From the NCBI GenBank assembly GCA_963703235.1, contig OY969802.1, forward strand, positions 2,170,001 through 2,234,000: a DNA stretch of 64,000 nucleotides, written 5' to 3'. A program made the position numbers and the translations under genes. Numbering within the stretch: position 1 is the first letter of the stretch; every line of letters begins with the position of its first letter. Positions 7,967 through 15,508 of the stretch are shown one piece after another. This DNA is from VRUE01 sp963703235 (GTDB lineage: Bacteria > Actinomycetota > Thermoleophilia > Solirubrobacterales > 70-9). The notes under the pieces were generated by a model. The model searched no databases and was not told where the DNA came from. It saw only the letters and a program-made list of their open reading frames with translations.

Positions 7967-9409
7967 TTGACTCCGGCCCAGGGGCAGATAGAACGCGACG
8001 GCCCGCGCGAGGAATGCGGGGTCTTCGGCGTATACGCACCCGGCCACGACGTCGCCCGCCTCGCCTACTTCGGCCTCTACGCGCTGCAGCACCGCGGCCA
8101 GGAGTCGGCCGGGATCGCCACCTGCGAGGGCGGCCACATCACCACCCTGCGCGACGCCGGCCTCGTCTCCCAGGTCTTCGACGAGGAGAAGCTGCGGGCG
8201 CTGGAGGGCGACATGGCGATCGGCCACGTCCGCTACTCGACCACCGGTGGCGGCTCCTGGGAGAACGCGCAGCCGGTCTGGCGCGACGACGGCCGCGAGC
8301 TGGCGCTCGCCCACAACGGCAACCTGACCAACGCGGTCGAGCTCTGGAACGAGCTGAAGCAGCGCGGCATCGCCTTCCGCGGCACCTCCGACTCGGAGAT
8401 CATCGCGGCGCTGCTCTCCTCCAGCGACGGGAAGTTCATCGAGGACGTCGTCGCCGAGGTGATGCCGAAGCTGGAGGGCGCCTACTCGACGGTGGCGATG
8501 ACAAAGCACGCGATCGTCGCCTTCCGCGACCCGCACGGGGTGCGGCCGCTCTCGCTGGGACGGCTCGAGGACCGCTTCGTCGTCGCCTCCGAGAGCTGCG
8601 CCTTCGACATCATCGGCGCCGAGCTGCTGCGCGAGGTGCGCCCGGGCGAGATGGTCTCGCTGACCGAGCGCGGCCTGGAGACGCGGCAGGTGGTGAAGGC
8701 GGGACGCCCGGCCCACTGCGTCTTCGAGCACATCTACTTCTCCCGTCCCGACAGCCGCCTCGAGGGCAAGGTGCTGCAGCAGGTGCGCGGCCGGATGGGC
8801 GAGATCCTCTGGCGCGAGGCGCCGGTCGAGGCCGACCTGGTGATCTCGGTGCCGGACTCCGGCAACCCTGCCGCCGCCGGGTTCGCCCGCGCCTCCGGCC
8901 TGCCCCGCGACGACGGCCTGATCAAGAACCGCTACGTCGCCCGCACCTTCATCCAGCCCGGGCAGGAGCTGCGCAAGCACGGCCTGCGGCTGAAGTTCAA
9001 CCCGCTGCCGGAGATCGTCGCCGGCCAGCGGATCGTCGTCGTCGACGACTCGATCGTGCGCGGCAACACGACGCGCCAGATCGTCGGCATGCTGCGCGAC
9101 GCCGGCGCCAGCGAGGTGCACCTGCGGATCTCGGCGCCGCCGATCCGGCACCCCTGCCACTACGGCGTCGACATGTCGAGCCGCGAGGAGATGATCGCCC
9201 ACGAACGGACGATCGAGGAGGTCGCCGACGAGCTCGGCGCCGACTCGCTCGCCTACCTCTCGCTGGAGGGCGTCTACGAGGCGATCGGGACCCCACCCGA
9301 GGACCACTGCGACGCCTGCTTCACCGGCCGCTACCCGCTCGGCGACCCCGACGAGGCGAACGGCAAGTTCGCCCTGGAGGACATCGCCGTGGTGCCGGCG
9401 AACGGCTAG
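7967..9409 (+). CDS. purF: Amidophosphoribosyltransferase PurF
   Basis: First committed enzyme of purine synthesis: PRPP plus glutamine gives phosphoribosylamine. The Ntn-type glutaminase begins at Cys17 (CGVFGVYAP), behind a 16-residue propeptide that is removed to free the nucleophile. The PRTase domain carries the PRPP loop (RIVVVDDSIVRGNTT). Cysteines in PAHCVFEH, HPCHYG and HCDACFTG match the 4Fe-4S form known from Bacillus subtilis. Start TTG at 7967 with GAGGAAG about 10 bases upstream. Length 480 residues, normal. It sits in a purine-rich neighbourhood but is separated from purL by unrelated genes. Confidence 0.97.
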   Translation: MTPAQGQIERDGPREECGVFGVYAPGHDVARLAYFGLYALQHRGQESAGIATCEGGHITTLRDAGLVSQVFDEEKLRALEGDMAIGHVRYSTTGGGSWENAQPVWRDDGRELALAHNGNLTNAVELWNELKQRGIAFRGTSDSEIIAALLSSSDGKFIEDVVAEVMPKLEGAYSTVAMTKHAIVAFRDPHGVRPLSLGRLEDRFVVASESCAFDIIGAELLREVRPGEMVSLTERGLETRQVVKAGRPAHCVFEHIYFSRPDSRLEGKVLQQVRGRMGEILWREAPVEADLVISVPDSGNPAAAGFARASGLPRDDGLIKNRYVARTFIQPGQELRKHGLRLKFNPLPEIVAGQRIVVVDDSIVRGNTTRQIVGMLRDAGASEVHLRISAPPIRHPCHYGVDMSSREEMIAHERTIEEVADELGADSLAYLSLEGVYEAIGTPPEDHCDACFTGRYPLGDPDEANGKFALEDIAVVPANG

Positions 9410-9419
9410 AGGAGTCGCG

Positions 9420-10163
9420 GTGAAGCGATTGATCGTCGTGGCGCTGCTTACCGCTGGCTTGGTAACTGCGGGCCTTGGGGGGAGCGCGGGCAGCGCCCCG
9501 TCGTCGCCGAGCGGTCCGGACCCGGTAGTCCAGGGATGGCCGACCTGGCCGTATTTGACGTCTTGCGGAGGGCACCCCTTCGATCCAGTGGCGGTCTTCT
9601 CCGGTTCGACGGAAGCGGAGTTGGGCTCGGGCCCCCCGGAAGCAGCACTTCGCAGGTTCCTCCAGAACAAGTACTTCCCTTGGATCAACGCCCATCATTG
9701 GCGTCGTCTTGCCGGCGATGAGAAGACGGTCGAGTTCGCGAGCGGGCGTCTGTCCTCTCAGCTCGAAACGGTCAGCGTCGAACTGAAAGATGGGCGTTGG
9801 AAGGACACGGGCTATTCGTCGGACTGCGATCCAACCTCGATCGTCGGCAATGGCCCGGTCGTTGCCTGGGATCTCGCGCGGCATGAGAAGCCGTTGCCAA
9901 AGTGGGTGCGGAAGGTTCGTGTCGATTTGGATGGCGGCCCGTGTAGCGGGGGCCGGCCACAAAACCCGAGGGCGCGCGCGGTCTTCCAGTCGCTCGGCAG
10001 CAAGCTCCTGTTGACGATCTGGCTGCGGCCGTTGCCGCCCGGCGGTTACACCTGTGAGGGGATCTTCGAGCCGCCGTTGACCGTGAGGTTGCCGGGGCGC
10101 ATTCGTCTCAGCAGGCTGTGGGACGGCGCCACCTACCCGCCGACGCCTGCCCGGGACCCTTAG
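9420..10163 (+). CDS. Secreted protein of unknown function
   Basis: A 247-residue product starting at GTG 9420, ten bases after purF, with GAGGAGTC as ribosome binding site. The N-terminus (MKRLIVVALLTAGLVTAGLGGSAG) is a signal peptide. The mature part has four or so cysteines (TSCGGHPF, SSDCDPTS, GGPCSGG, YTCEGIF) that could form disulphides outside the cell. No family recognised. Translation is probably coupled to purF by the short spacing, but no purine role is suggested. Its TAG stop overlaps the TAA stop of the convergent beta-propeller gene within one TTAG. Confidence 0.7.
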   Translation: MKRLIVVALLTAGLVTAGLGGSAGSAPSSPSGPDPVVQGWPTWPYLTSCGGHPFDPVAVFSGSTEAELGSGPPEAALRRFLQNKYFPWINAHHWRRLAGDEKTVEFASGRLSSQLETVSVELKDGRWKDTGYSSDCDPTSIVGNGPVVAWDLARHEKPLPKWVRKVRVDLDGGPCSGGRPQNPRARAVFQSLGSKLLLTIWLRPLPPGGYTCEGIFEPPLTVRLPGRIRLSRLWDGATYPPTPARDP

Positions 10164-11119
10164 TTCGGCCGCGGGCCCCAGGTGGGCGGGCCGAGGGTGG
10201 TGCCGAAGCCTTCTTCTTCGACGCTGCCGTAGTCGAAGGAGTCTGGATTGCGTCCGTCGCTGCGCAACACCTGGATCACGCTGATGCGGCTGCCGGAGCC
10301 GAGGGCCGCGATGTGCCGGCCGTCGGGCGAGAAGACCGGGTGGCGGAAGTCACGGCAGCGGATGCCCTCGCAATTCGTCAGCAGCTCGATGCGATGACCA
10401 GCGACACTTACCACGTAGATCTTGGCGTCGGCGACGAAGACGATGCGGCGGCCATTGGGCGCCCAGTCGGGTTCGGACTCGCTGCGGAGCCCATCGATCA
10501 GAACGCGCACGTGGCTGCCGTCGGGGCGCATCGTGAAGATGTCGCTGCGGTCGCGCCGGTCATCGGGATCGCGGTCGCTGCTGAATGCGATGCGCCTGCC
10601 GTTCGGAGAGACGACCGGGTCGTAGTTGTCGTGCGGCCCGCTGGTGAGCTGGCGCAGCCCGCTGCCGTCGAGCCGGATCGTGAAGATCTGGCTGTGGCCG
10701 TCGACTCGGCGAACGAAGACGATCGCCTGGCCGCTGGGGAAGAAGGCTGGATCGGCGCCGCCGAGGCCATCGACGGTCACCTCCCCCCTTTCGGAGCCGT
10801 CGTTGCGCATCGTGTAGATGCTGCTTTTCCGGGTTACCTCGTCGTCGGAGACGAAGACGATGAGCCTGCCGTCGGCTGAGTAGGAGGGGCTGTGGTCGCC
10901 GGTGTCCGTGCTCAGCGGGCGGGGCCGTTGTTTGATCCGCGGCCCGTGCGTGAACAGGCCGCCGACGCTCTCCACCCGGCCTTCGGCGACTTCGTCCGTG
11001 CTCGTCTTCGAGTAGGCGATCGGACCGGGTTTGCCCGGGAAGGCGGCCTGGGACATCGGAGCGGCGGCCATCGCCGCCAGAGCTGCCGATGACAGGCACA
11101 GGGTGAGTAGTCGCACCAC
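10160..11119 (-). CDS. Secreted TolB-like (PD40) beta-propeller protein
   Basis: A 319-residue exported protein starting GTG at 11119 with a signal peptide (MVRLLTLCLSSAALAAMAAAPMSQA). The rest is a run of about six PD40/WD40-like blades of the TolB type, recognised from repeats such as DHSPSYSADGRLIVFVSDD, ADPAFFPSGQAIVFVRRV, YDPVVSPNGRRIAFSSDRD and EPDWAPNGRRIVFVAD. Such stand-alone propellers are usually periplasmic or surface interaction scaffolds. There is no Tol-Pal system next to it, so a TolB name would be wrong. Convergent with the secreted protein at 9420-10163. Confidence 0.88.
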   Translation of the reverse strand: MVRLLTLCLSSAALAAMAAAPMSQAAFPGKPGPIAYSKTSTDEVAEGRVESVGGLFTHGPRIKQRPRPLSTDTGDHSPSYSADGRLIVFVSDDEVTRKSSIYTMRNDGSERGEVTVDGLGGADPAFFPSGQAIVFVRRVDGHSQIFTIRLDGSGLRQLTSGPHDNYDPVVSPNGRRIAFSSDRDPDDRRDRSDIFTMRPDGSHVRVLIDGLRSESEPDWAPNGRRIVFVADAKIYVVSVAGHRIELLTNCEGIRCRDFRHPVFSPDGRHIAALGSGSRISVIQVLRSDGRNPDSFDYGSVEEEGFGTTLGPPTWGPRPN

Positions 11120-11158
11120 GTGCCCGCCACGTTAACTCAGCCCCCGGTCGCGCCAGAG

Positions 11159-12145
11159 CTAGGGAGTCAGGTCGGCGACGATCTCGGCGGCCGGGCGAAT
11201 CTCGTCGATCCTGGCCACCGTTTGGCCGGCGTAAAGGGGACCGGCATCGACCAGGTTGGGCGGGCCGTCGTCGGTCGGCCCCTGCGGGGTGAGCAGACGG
11301 CCGTGGGGGCGCTGGGCCTGGACAAGTCGCCGCTGGAGCGCCGGCGACGAGAAGCGAGCCGTGGGGGTTGAGAGCCGGTTGATAGCCCGGTTCAGGAGCG
11401 GCCCGCGGCGGCTGTCGGCTGCGCCGGCCAGAGACGGCGGCTCGCCCAGCCAGCGTTCCGTGGCTGAATTGGCGATGACGCGGTGGGGCGCGGGCCAGCT
11501 GAGACCGAACAGCTCGGTGAGGATGGTGGTGTCGGCATCCAGCAGGCGCCGCCGGTACTCGGGGTGGGCGCGACTCTCCTCGCTCAGCAGGAAGCGGGTG
11601 CCGGCGACGACCGCGCCGGCGCCGGCCTCCAGCGCTCGCTCGACGTCGGCGCGCTCGGCGATCCCGCCGGCGAGCAGCAGCGGGTAGTCCGCGGGCATCT
11701 TCGTCCTCGCACGTTCGAGCAGCTCCAGGGCGGGCAGGGCTCCGCGGACGTGGCCACCGGCCTCGATGCCCTGCAGGACTGCGCCGTTGGCCCCGGCCGC
11801 GTAGGCGGCCTCTGCCTCGGCAACCGAGCCGCACTGGTGCAGCCAGGTGCCGCCGACGCGTCGCTTTGGCGCGCCCCAGAAGGTGACGACAACGTCGGCG
11901 GCGGAGGCCGCCTCGAACCAGTCGCGCCGGGCGAAGGGGAGGAGCAGGTTGACCGCGAGAGGCCGGTCGGTCAGTGCCCGCGCGGCGGCGAGCTCGCGAC
12001 CGATCGACTCGGCGCCGCCGACGGCGATCGTCCCCAGGCCGCCCGCCTCGGAGACCGCCACCGCCAGATCGTGGCGGCTGAGGCCGCCGCCCATCCCCGC
12101 CTGGACGATCGGCGCCTCGATGCTAAGCAGGTCGAGGAGTGACAT
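11159..12145 (-). CDS. Nitronate monooxygenase / NPD-family FMN enzyme
   Basis: A 328-residue FMN-dependent TIM-barrel enzyme of the 2-nitropropane dioxygenase family, which oxidises alkyl nitronates such as propionate 3-nitronate. Family features: IEAPIVQAGMGGGLSRHDLAVAVSEAGGLGTI near the N-terminus, GANGAVLQGIEAGGHVRG for flavin and substrate binding, LLLAGGIAERADVERALEAGAGAVVAGTRFLLSEES for phosphate binding. Start ATG at 12145; a longer upstream reading is out of context. Divergent from purN with about 100 bases between. Some members of this fold are enoyl-ACP reductases (FabK), but the GIEAGGHVRG region favours nitronate monooxygenase. Physiological substrate unknown. Confidence 0.88.
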   Translation of the reverse strand: MSLLDLLSIEAPIVQAGMGGGLSRHDLAVAVSEAGGLGTIAVGGAESIGRELAAARALTDRPLAVNLLLPFARRDWFEAASAADVVVTFWGAPKRRVGGTWLHQCGSVAEAEAAYAAGANGAVLQGIEAGGHVRGALPALELLERARTKMPADYPLLLAGGIAERADVERALEAGAGAVVAGTRFLLSEESRAHPEYRRRLLDADTTILTELFGLSWPAPHRVIANSATERWLGEPPSLAGAADSRRGPLLNRAINRLSTPTARFSSPALQRRLVQAQRPHGRLLTPQGPTDDGPPNLVDAGPLYAGQTVARIDEIRPAAEIVADLTP

Positions 12146-12233
12146 ACCGGCGAGTGTAGGTGGCGACGACCGGCGCATCCGACTTTGACCCCCCTCTGGT
12201 GTGGTCGATCTCGGCTGCGCGTACCGCCTGCGT

Positions 12234-12246
12234 AAAGATGCACTTG
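12234..12246 (+). promoter_or_regulatory. Possible leaderless -10 box for purN
   Basis: AAAGAT (12234-12239) lies 6 bases before the chosen GTG start of purN, the spacing seen for other leaderless starts in this window. No Shine-Dalgarno sequence precedes the GTG and the -35 region is weak, so this is tentative. Confidence 0.35.
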
Positions 12247-12866
12247 TGGCTGACGTTTTCAAGCTGGTTGTGTTGGCTTCCGGCAGTGGGACCAACCTGC
12301 AGGCGATCCTCGACACGCTGCACGGGCGCGAGGGGATCGAGGTGGCGGGGGTCGGCTCCGACAAGGTCGAAGCGCGGGCGCTGGAGCGGGCGCGGGCGGT
12401 GGGGATCGAGACGGCGGTCTTCGCGCTCGGCGAGTTCCCCGACCGGGCCCGGCGCGACGACGCGCTCGGCGACTGGATCGAGGCCTGCGAGGCGGACCTC
12501 GTCGCCCTCGCCGGCTACATGCAGCTGTTGAGCGAGGACTTCGTCGCCCGCTTCCGCCACCGCATCGTCAACGTCCACCCGGCGCTGCTGCCCGCCTTCC
12601 CTGGGTTGGACGCGATCGGGCAGGCGCTCGCGGCCGGCGTCGAGACGACCGGCGTCACCGTCCACTTCGTCGACGAGGGGGTCGATACCGGCCCGGCGAT
12701 CGCCCAGCGCGAGGTCCCGATCCCGGCCGACCGCGACCGGGTGAGGCTGGAGGCGGCCGTCCACGCGGTCGAGCACGAGCTCTACCCGGAGGCGATCCGC
12801 ATGATCGCGCAGGGCAAGGTTAGGATCGACGCAGACAGTCCGAGGACCGTCGTCGTCGATGAGTGA
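12246..12866 (+). CDS. purN: Phosphoribosylglycinamide formyltransferase PurN
   Basis: Transfers a formyl group from 10-formyl-THF to GAR in purine synthesis. The 206-residue product shows LVVLASGSGTNLQAI (phosphate loop), the catalytic Asn and His in IVNVHPALLPAFPG, and the catalytic Asp in FVDEGVDTGP. The start chosen is GTG 12246; an upstream GTG at 12201 would add fifteen residues not usual in the family. The last 8 bases overlap the purH start (ATGAGTGA), so the two are translationally coupled and carry out steps 3 and 9-10 of the pathway. Confidence 0.95.
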   Translation: MADVFKLVVLASGSGTNLQAILDTLHGREGIEVAGVGSDKVEARALERARAVGIETAVFALGEFPDRARRDDALGDWIEACEADLVALAGYMQLLSEDFVARFRHRIVNVHPALLPAFPGLDAIGQALAAGVETTGVTVHFVDEGVDTGPAIAQREVPIPADRDRVRLEAAVHAVEHELYPEAIRMIAQGKVRIDADSPRTVVVDE

Positions 12867-14475
12867 GACAGCCGCAGACACCGGAGCCGCGACCGTCAGC
12901 GACGGGGCGATCGGGGTGCGCCGGGCGCTGATCTCGGTCTCCGACAAGACCGGAGTCGCCGAGTTCGCCAAGACGCTGGCCGGGATGGGCGTCGAGATCC
13001 TCTCGACCGGCGGCACCGCATCGGCGCTGCGCGAGGCCGGCGTCGAGGTGACCGACGTCTCCGAGTTCACCGGCCAGGAGGAGATCCTCGGCGGCCGTGT
13101 GAAGACGCTGCACCCGCGCCTGCACGCGGCGCTGCTGGCGCGGCGCGACGACCCCGAGCACGTGGCGACGCTGGAGCGCGAGGGGATCGCGCCGATCGAC
13201 CTGGTCTGCGTCAACCTCTACCCGTTCGAGGAGACGGTGGCAGGCAACGAAGTCGACGAGCAGGTCGCGATCGAGAACATCGACATCGGCGGTCCGACGA
13301 TGATCCGCGCCGCCGCCAAGAACCACCGCGGCGTCGCCGTCGTCGTCAAGCCCGAGTCCTACGACGCGGTCAGCGCCGAGCTGGAGGAGTCGGGCGGCGA
13401 GATCTCCGCCTCGACCAGCCACTGGCTGGCCAACGAGGCGTTCGCGCAGACGGCCCGCTACGACGCCGCGATCAGCCGCTGGTACTCGACCTCCTACGAG
13501 GAGTTCCCCGAGCACCTGACCGTCGCCTACGAGAAGGAGCTCGACCTCGCCTACGGCGAGAACCCCCACCAGCGCGCCGCCTTCTACTCGGAAGCGGGGC
13601 TGCGCAGCCACATCCTCTCCGGCGTCTCGAAGCTGCACGGCCGCGCGCTCTCCTTCAACAACGTGCTCGACCTCGACGCGGCGCGGCGGCTGAGCGGCGA
13701 CTTCGAGCAGCCGACCTGCACGATCGTCAAGCACAACAACCCCTGCGGGGTGGCGATCGGCGACAGCGCGCTGGCCGCCTACGAAAGCGCGCTCGCCTGC
13801 GATCCGGTCTCCGCCTTCGGTGGCGTGATCGCGATCAACCGGCCGATCGGGGTCGAGCTGGCCGAGGCCCTGCACGAGAACTTCGTCGAGGTGCTGATCG
13901 CGCCGGGCTTCGAAGAGGGAGCGCTCGAGGTGCTGCAGCAAAAGGAGGCGATCCGGATCCTCTGCGACGAGGAGCGTCGCCAGCCGGATCCGACCGAGCG
14001 GGACATGAAACGGGTCAGCGGCGGCGTCCTGATCCAGGACCGCGACGGCGACCCCGAGCCGCGCGAGACGATGGAGGTCGTAACCGGCGCCGAGCCGAGC
14101 GAGGAGCAGTGGCGCGACATGCTCTTCGCCTGGACCGTCGTCCGCCACGTCCGCTCCAACGCGATCGTGATCGCCAAGGCCGGCGCCACGCTCGGGATCG
14201 GCGCCGGCCAGATGAGCCGGGTCGACTCGGTGCGGCTGGCGGTGCAGAAGTGCCGCGACGTGCACGGGTCGGCCGCCGACGCCCTGCTCGCCGACTCCGC
14301 CGTCGCCTCCGACGCCTTCTTCCCCTTCGCCGACGGCCCCCAGGCCGCGATCGAGGCGGGGGCCACCGCGGTGATCCAGCCGGGCGGCTCCAAACGCGAC
14401 GCCGAGGTGATCGAGGCCTGCGACGCCGCCATGGTGACGATGGTCTTCACCAAGCACCGTCACTTCCGGCACTGA
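12859..14475 (+). CDS. purH: Bifunctional AICAR formyltransferase / IMP cyclohydrolase PurH
   Basis: Catalyses the last two steps to IMP. The N-terminal MGS-like cyclohydrolase domain is seen as RRALISVSDKTGVAEFAKTL and STGGTASALREAGVEV; the larger C-terminal AICAR transformylase domain contains the conserved KHNNPCG (with catalytic Lys-His) and ends in FTKHRHFRH, the normal family C-terminus. 538 residues, full length. Start ATG 12859 overlaps the end of purN by 8 bases. Confidence 0.98.
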   Translation: MSETAADTGAATVSDGAIGVRRALISVSDKTGVAEFAKTLAGMGVEILSTGGTASALREAGVEVTDVSEFTGQEEILGGRVKTLHPRLHAALLARRDDPEHVATLEREGIAPIDLVCVNLYPFEETVAGNEVDEQVAIENIDIGGPTMIRAAAKNHRGVAVVVKPESYDAVSAELEESGGEISASTSHWLANEAFAQTARYDAAISRWYSTSYEEFPEHLTVAYEKELDLAYGENPHQRAAFYSEAGLRSHILSGVSKLHGRALSFNNVLDLDAARRLSGDFEQPTCTIVKHNNPCGVAIGDSALAAYESALACDPVSAFGGVIAINRPIGVELAEALHENFVEVLIAPGFEEGALEVLQQKEAIRILCDEERRQPDPTERDMKRVSGGVLIQDRDGDPEPRETMEVVTGAEPSEEQWRDMLFAWTVVRHVRSNAIVIAKAGATLGIGAGQMSRVDSVRLAVQKCRDVHGSAADALLADSAVASDAFFPFADGPQAAIEAGATAVIQPGGSKRDAEVIEACDAAMVTMVFTKHRHFRH

Positions 14476-14517
14476 AGCGGAGATAGCCGCCCCCGGATCG
14501 AGGGAGAGCTTTGCCGC

Positions 14518-14565
14518 AAAAAAGCGGGGTGGCCGACGCCGCTCTGCGCAGGAACCGGCCACCCC
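14518..14565 (-). terminator. Intrinsic terminator on the minus strand
   Basis: A perfect 10-bp stem (14526-14535 with 14556-14565, 20-base loop) is followed on the minus strand by a GC step and six T residues (plus-strand A-run 14518-14523). It therefore ends a minus-strand transcript coming from 14631 and beyond. It may also help to stop purH transcripts from the other side, but there is no T-run in that direction. Confidence 0.7.
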
Positions 14566-14571
14566 GGCACG

Positions 14572-14631
14572 TCAAGAGGTCTTGCTCAGCGAGAGCGCCG
14601 GAATCGTCGGATCAACGCTGGAGATCTTCAC
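14572..14631 (-). CDS. Possible 19-residue peptide gene
   Basis: A short frame too small for ordinary gene calling, reading MKISSVDPTIPALSLSKTS from GTG 14631 to TGA 14572. It is preceded by AAAGGAGGTG (about 14637-14646), which is close to perfect complementarity to the 16S rRNA tail, 5-7 bases before the GTG, and is followed directly by an intrinsic terminator. Ribosome site, start, stop and terminator together form a complete minimal gene, divergent from the ArsR-like regulator. The peptide has no charged leader-like run of one amino acid, so it does not look like an amino-acid attenuator. No family recognised; a signal, regulatory or RiPP-precursor role is speculation. Confidence 0.5.
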   Translation of the reverse strand: MKISSVDPTIPALSLSKTS

Positions 14632-14681
14632 GCGACCACCTCCTTTCTGCTCGTTTAGAGGTGCCGTTGATGAGACCTCCT

Positions 14682-14705
14682 AATGGTGGAGGAAGTTCCA
14701 CCATT
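14682..14705. promoter_or_regulatory. Perfect 9-bp inverted repeat, candidate ArsR operator
   Basis: AATGGTGGA at 14682-14690 and TCCACCATT at 14697-14705 form a perfect dyad with a 6-base spacer in the region between the small peptide gene and the ArsR-like gene. ArsR-family repressors bind dyads of this size. A second small dyad (CCAGC-TTTT-GCTGG) lies at about 14727-14740. Regulation of both divergent units by the ArsR-like protein is inference. Confidence 0.45.
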
Positions 14706-14800
14706 CAATCCTGATCCCGTTAAATTCCAGCTTTTGCTGGACGATCCGGGTTGGAACAAATACGATCTACTGCTCAACCACCCCGGAGGAACGAGAGAGC

Positions 14801-15397
14801 ATGCCGACGACGCGAAAACAGAAAACGAGACAGGTACCGGAGTCACAGCTGGACCTGCACAAGGCGCTCTCTCATCAGTTGCGCGTCGAAATCCTCACCT
14901 ACCTCACCGAGCGCACGAAAGCGAGTCCGGTCGAGATGTCGAGAGAGCTCCTAGCTCCGGTGGGCGACATCAGCCATCACGTGAAGCAGCTCGTCAAGTA
15001 CGGCTGCGCCGAAGCGGTCGAGACTCGACCCCGCCGCGGCGCTGTCGAGCACTTTTACCGGGCCACCTCGCGTCCCGTGATCGACGTCGAGGAAATGGAG
15101 AGGATGACACTGCCGGCGCGGCGCGCCTTCAACGGGCAGGTGGTTCAGAAGGTGATGGGCGATCTTCAGGAGGGCTTCGAGGCCGGCACGATCGAAGACA
15201 ATCCCGACCACCACATGACGCGAATCCCCCTCTCGCTGGATTCCCAGGGCTGGGGCGAACTGGTCGACCTGCATAGGCGGACCTTCGAAGAGACGTACGA
15301 GATCCAGGCCAGGAGCAACGAGCGGCTTAGCGAGAGCGGCGAGAAGCCGGTCCGCTGTTCGACCTCGCAATTGTGCTTCCCACTGCCGCCCGAGTAG
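14801..15397 (+). CDS. ArsR-like winged-helix transcriptional regulator
   Basis: A 198-residue regulator. The N-terminal winged helix is of the ArsR type (HKALSHQLRVEILTYLTERTKASPVEMSRELLAPVGDISHHVKQLVKYGCAEAVETRPRRG); the motif DISHHVKQL is the recognition helix. The second half is a helical domain seen in many actinobacterial ArsR-like proteins, probably for dimerisation or sensing. No metal-binding CxC motif of classical ArsR/SmtB is present, so metal sensing is unlikely. Start ATG 14801 with GGAGGAACGAGAGAGC upstream. Divergent from the 19-residue peptide gene, which is its most likely target along with itself. Confidence 0.86.
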   Translation: MPTTRKQKTRQVPESQLDLHKALSHQLRVEILTYLTERTKASPVEMSRELLAPVGDISHHVKQLVKYGCAEAVETRPRRGAVEHFYRATSRPVIDVEEMERMTLPARRAFNGQVVQKVMGDLQEGFEAGTIEDNPDHHMTRIPLSLDSQGWGELVDLHRRTFEETYEIQARSNERLSESGEKPVRCSTSQLCFPLPPE

Positions 15398-15413
15398 GCA
15401 GCGTAGGAGAGAG

Positions 15414-15487
15414 TGCCCCCGGCGGGATTCGAACCCGCGCCGCGCGGCTTAAAAGGCCGCCGCTCTAACCAACTGAGCTACAGGGGC
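15414..15487 (-). tRNA. tRNA-Lys (anticodon TTT)
   Basis: A full cloverleaf on the minus strand. The 7-bp acceptor stem is 15481-15487 with 15415-15421 (one G-U pair); the anticodon loop is CTTTTAA inside a GCGGC/GCCGC stem; the T arm contains GGTTCGAATCC. The discriminator base is A (15414). The CCA end is not encoded. Confidence 0.97.
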
Positions 15488-15508
15488 GCGCGGCCAATGG
15501 TAGTCCGA

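Noticed and set aside
7556..9688. 710-codon minus-strand frame across purF
   Set aside because: Antisense shadow of purF with no motif and no start signal.
12820..14562. 580-codon minus-strand frame across purH
   Set aside because: Antisense shadow; purH on the other strand is complete with all motifs.
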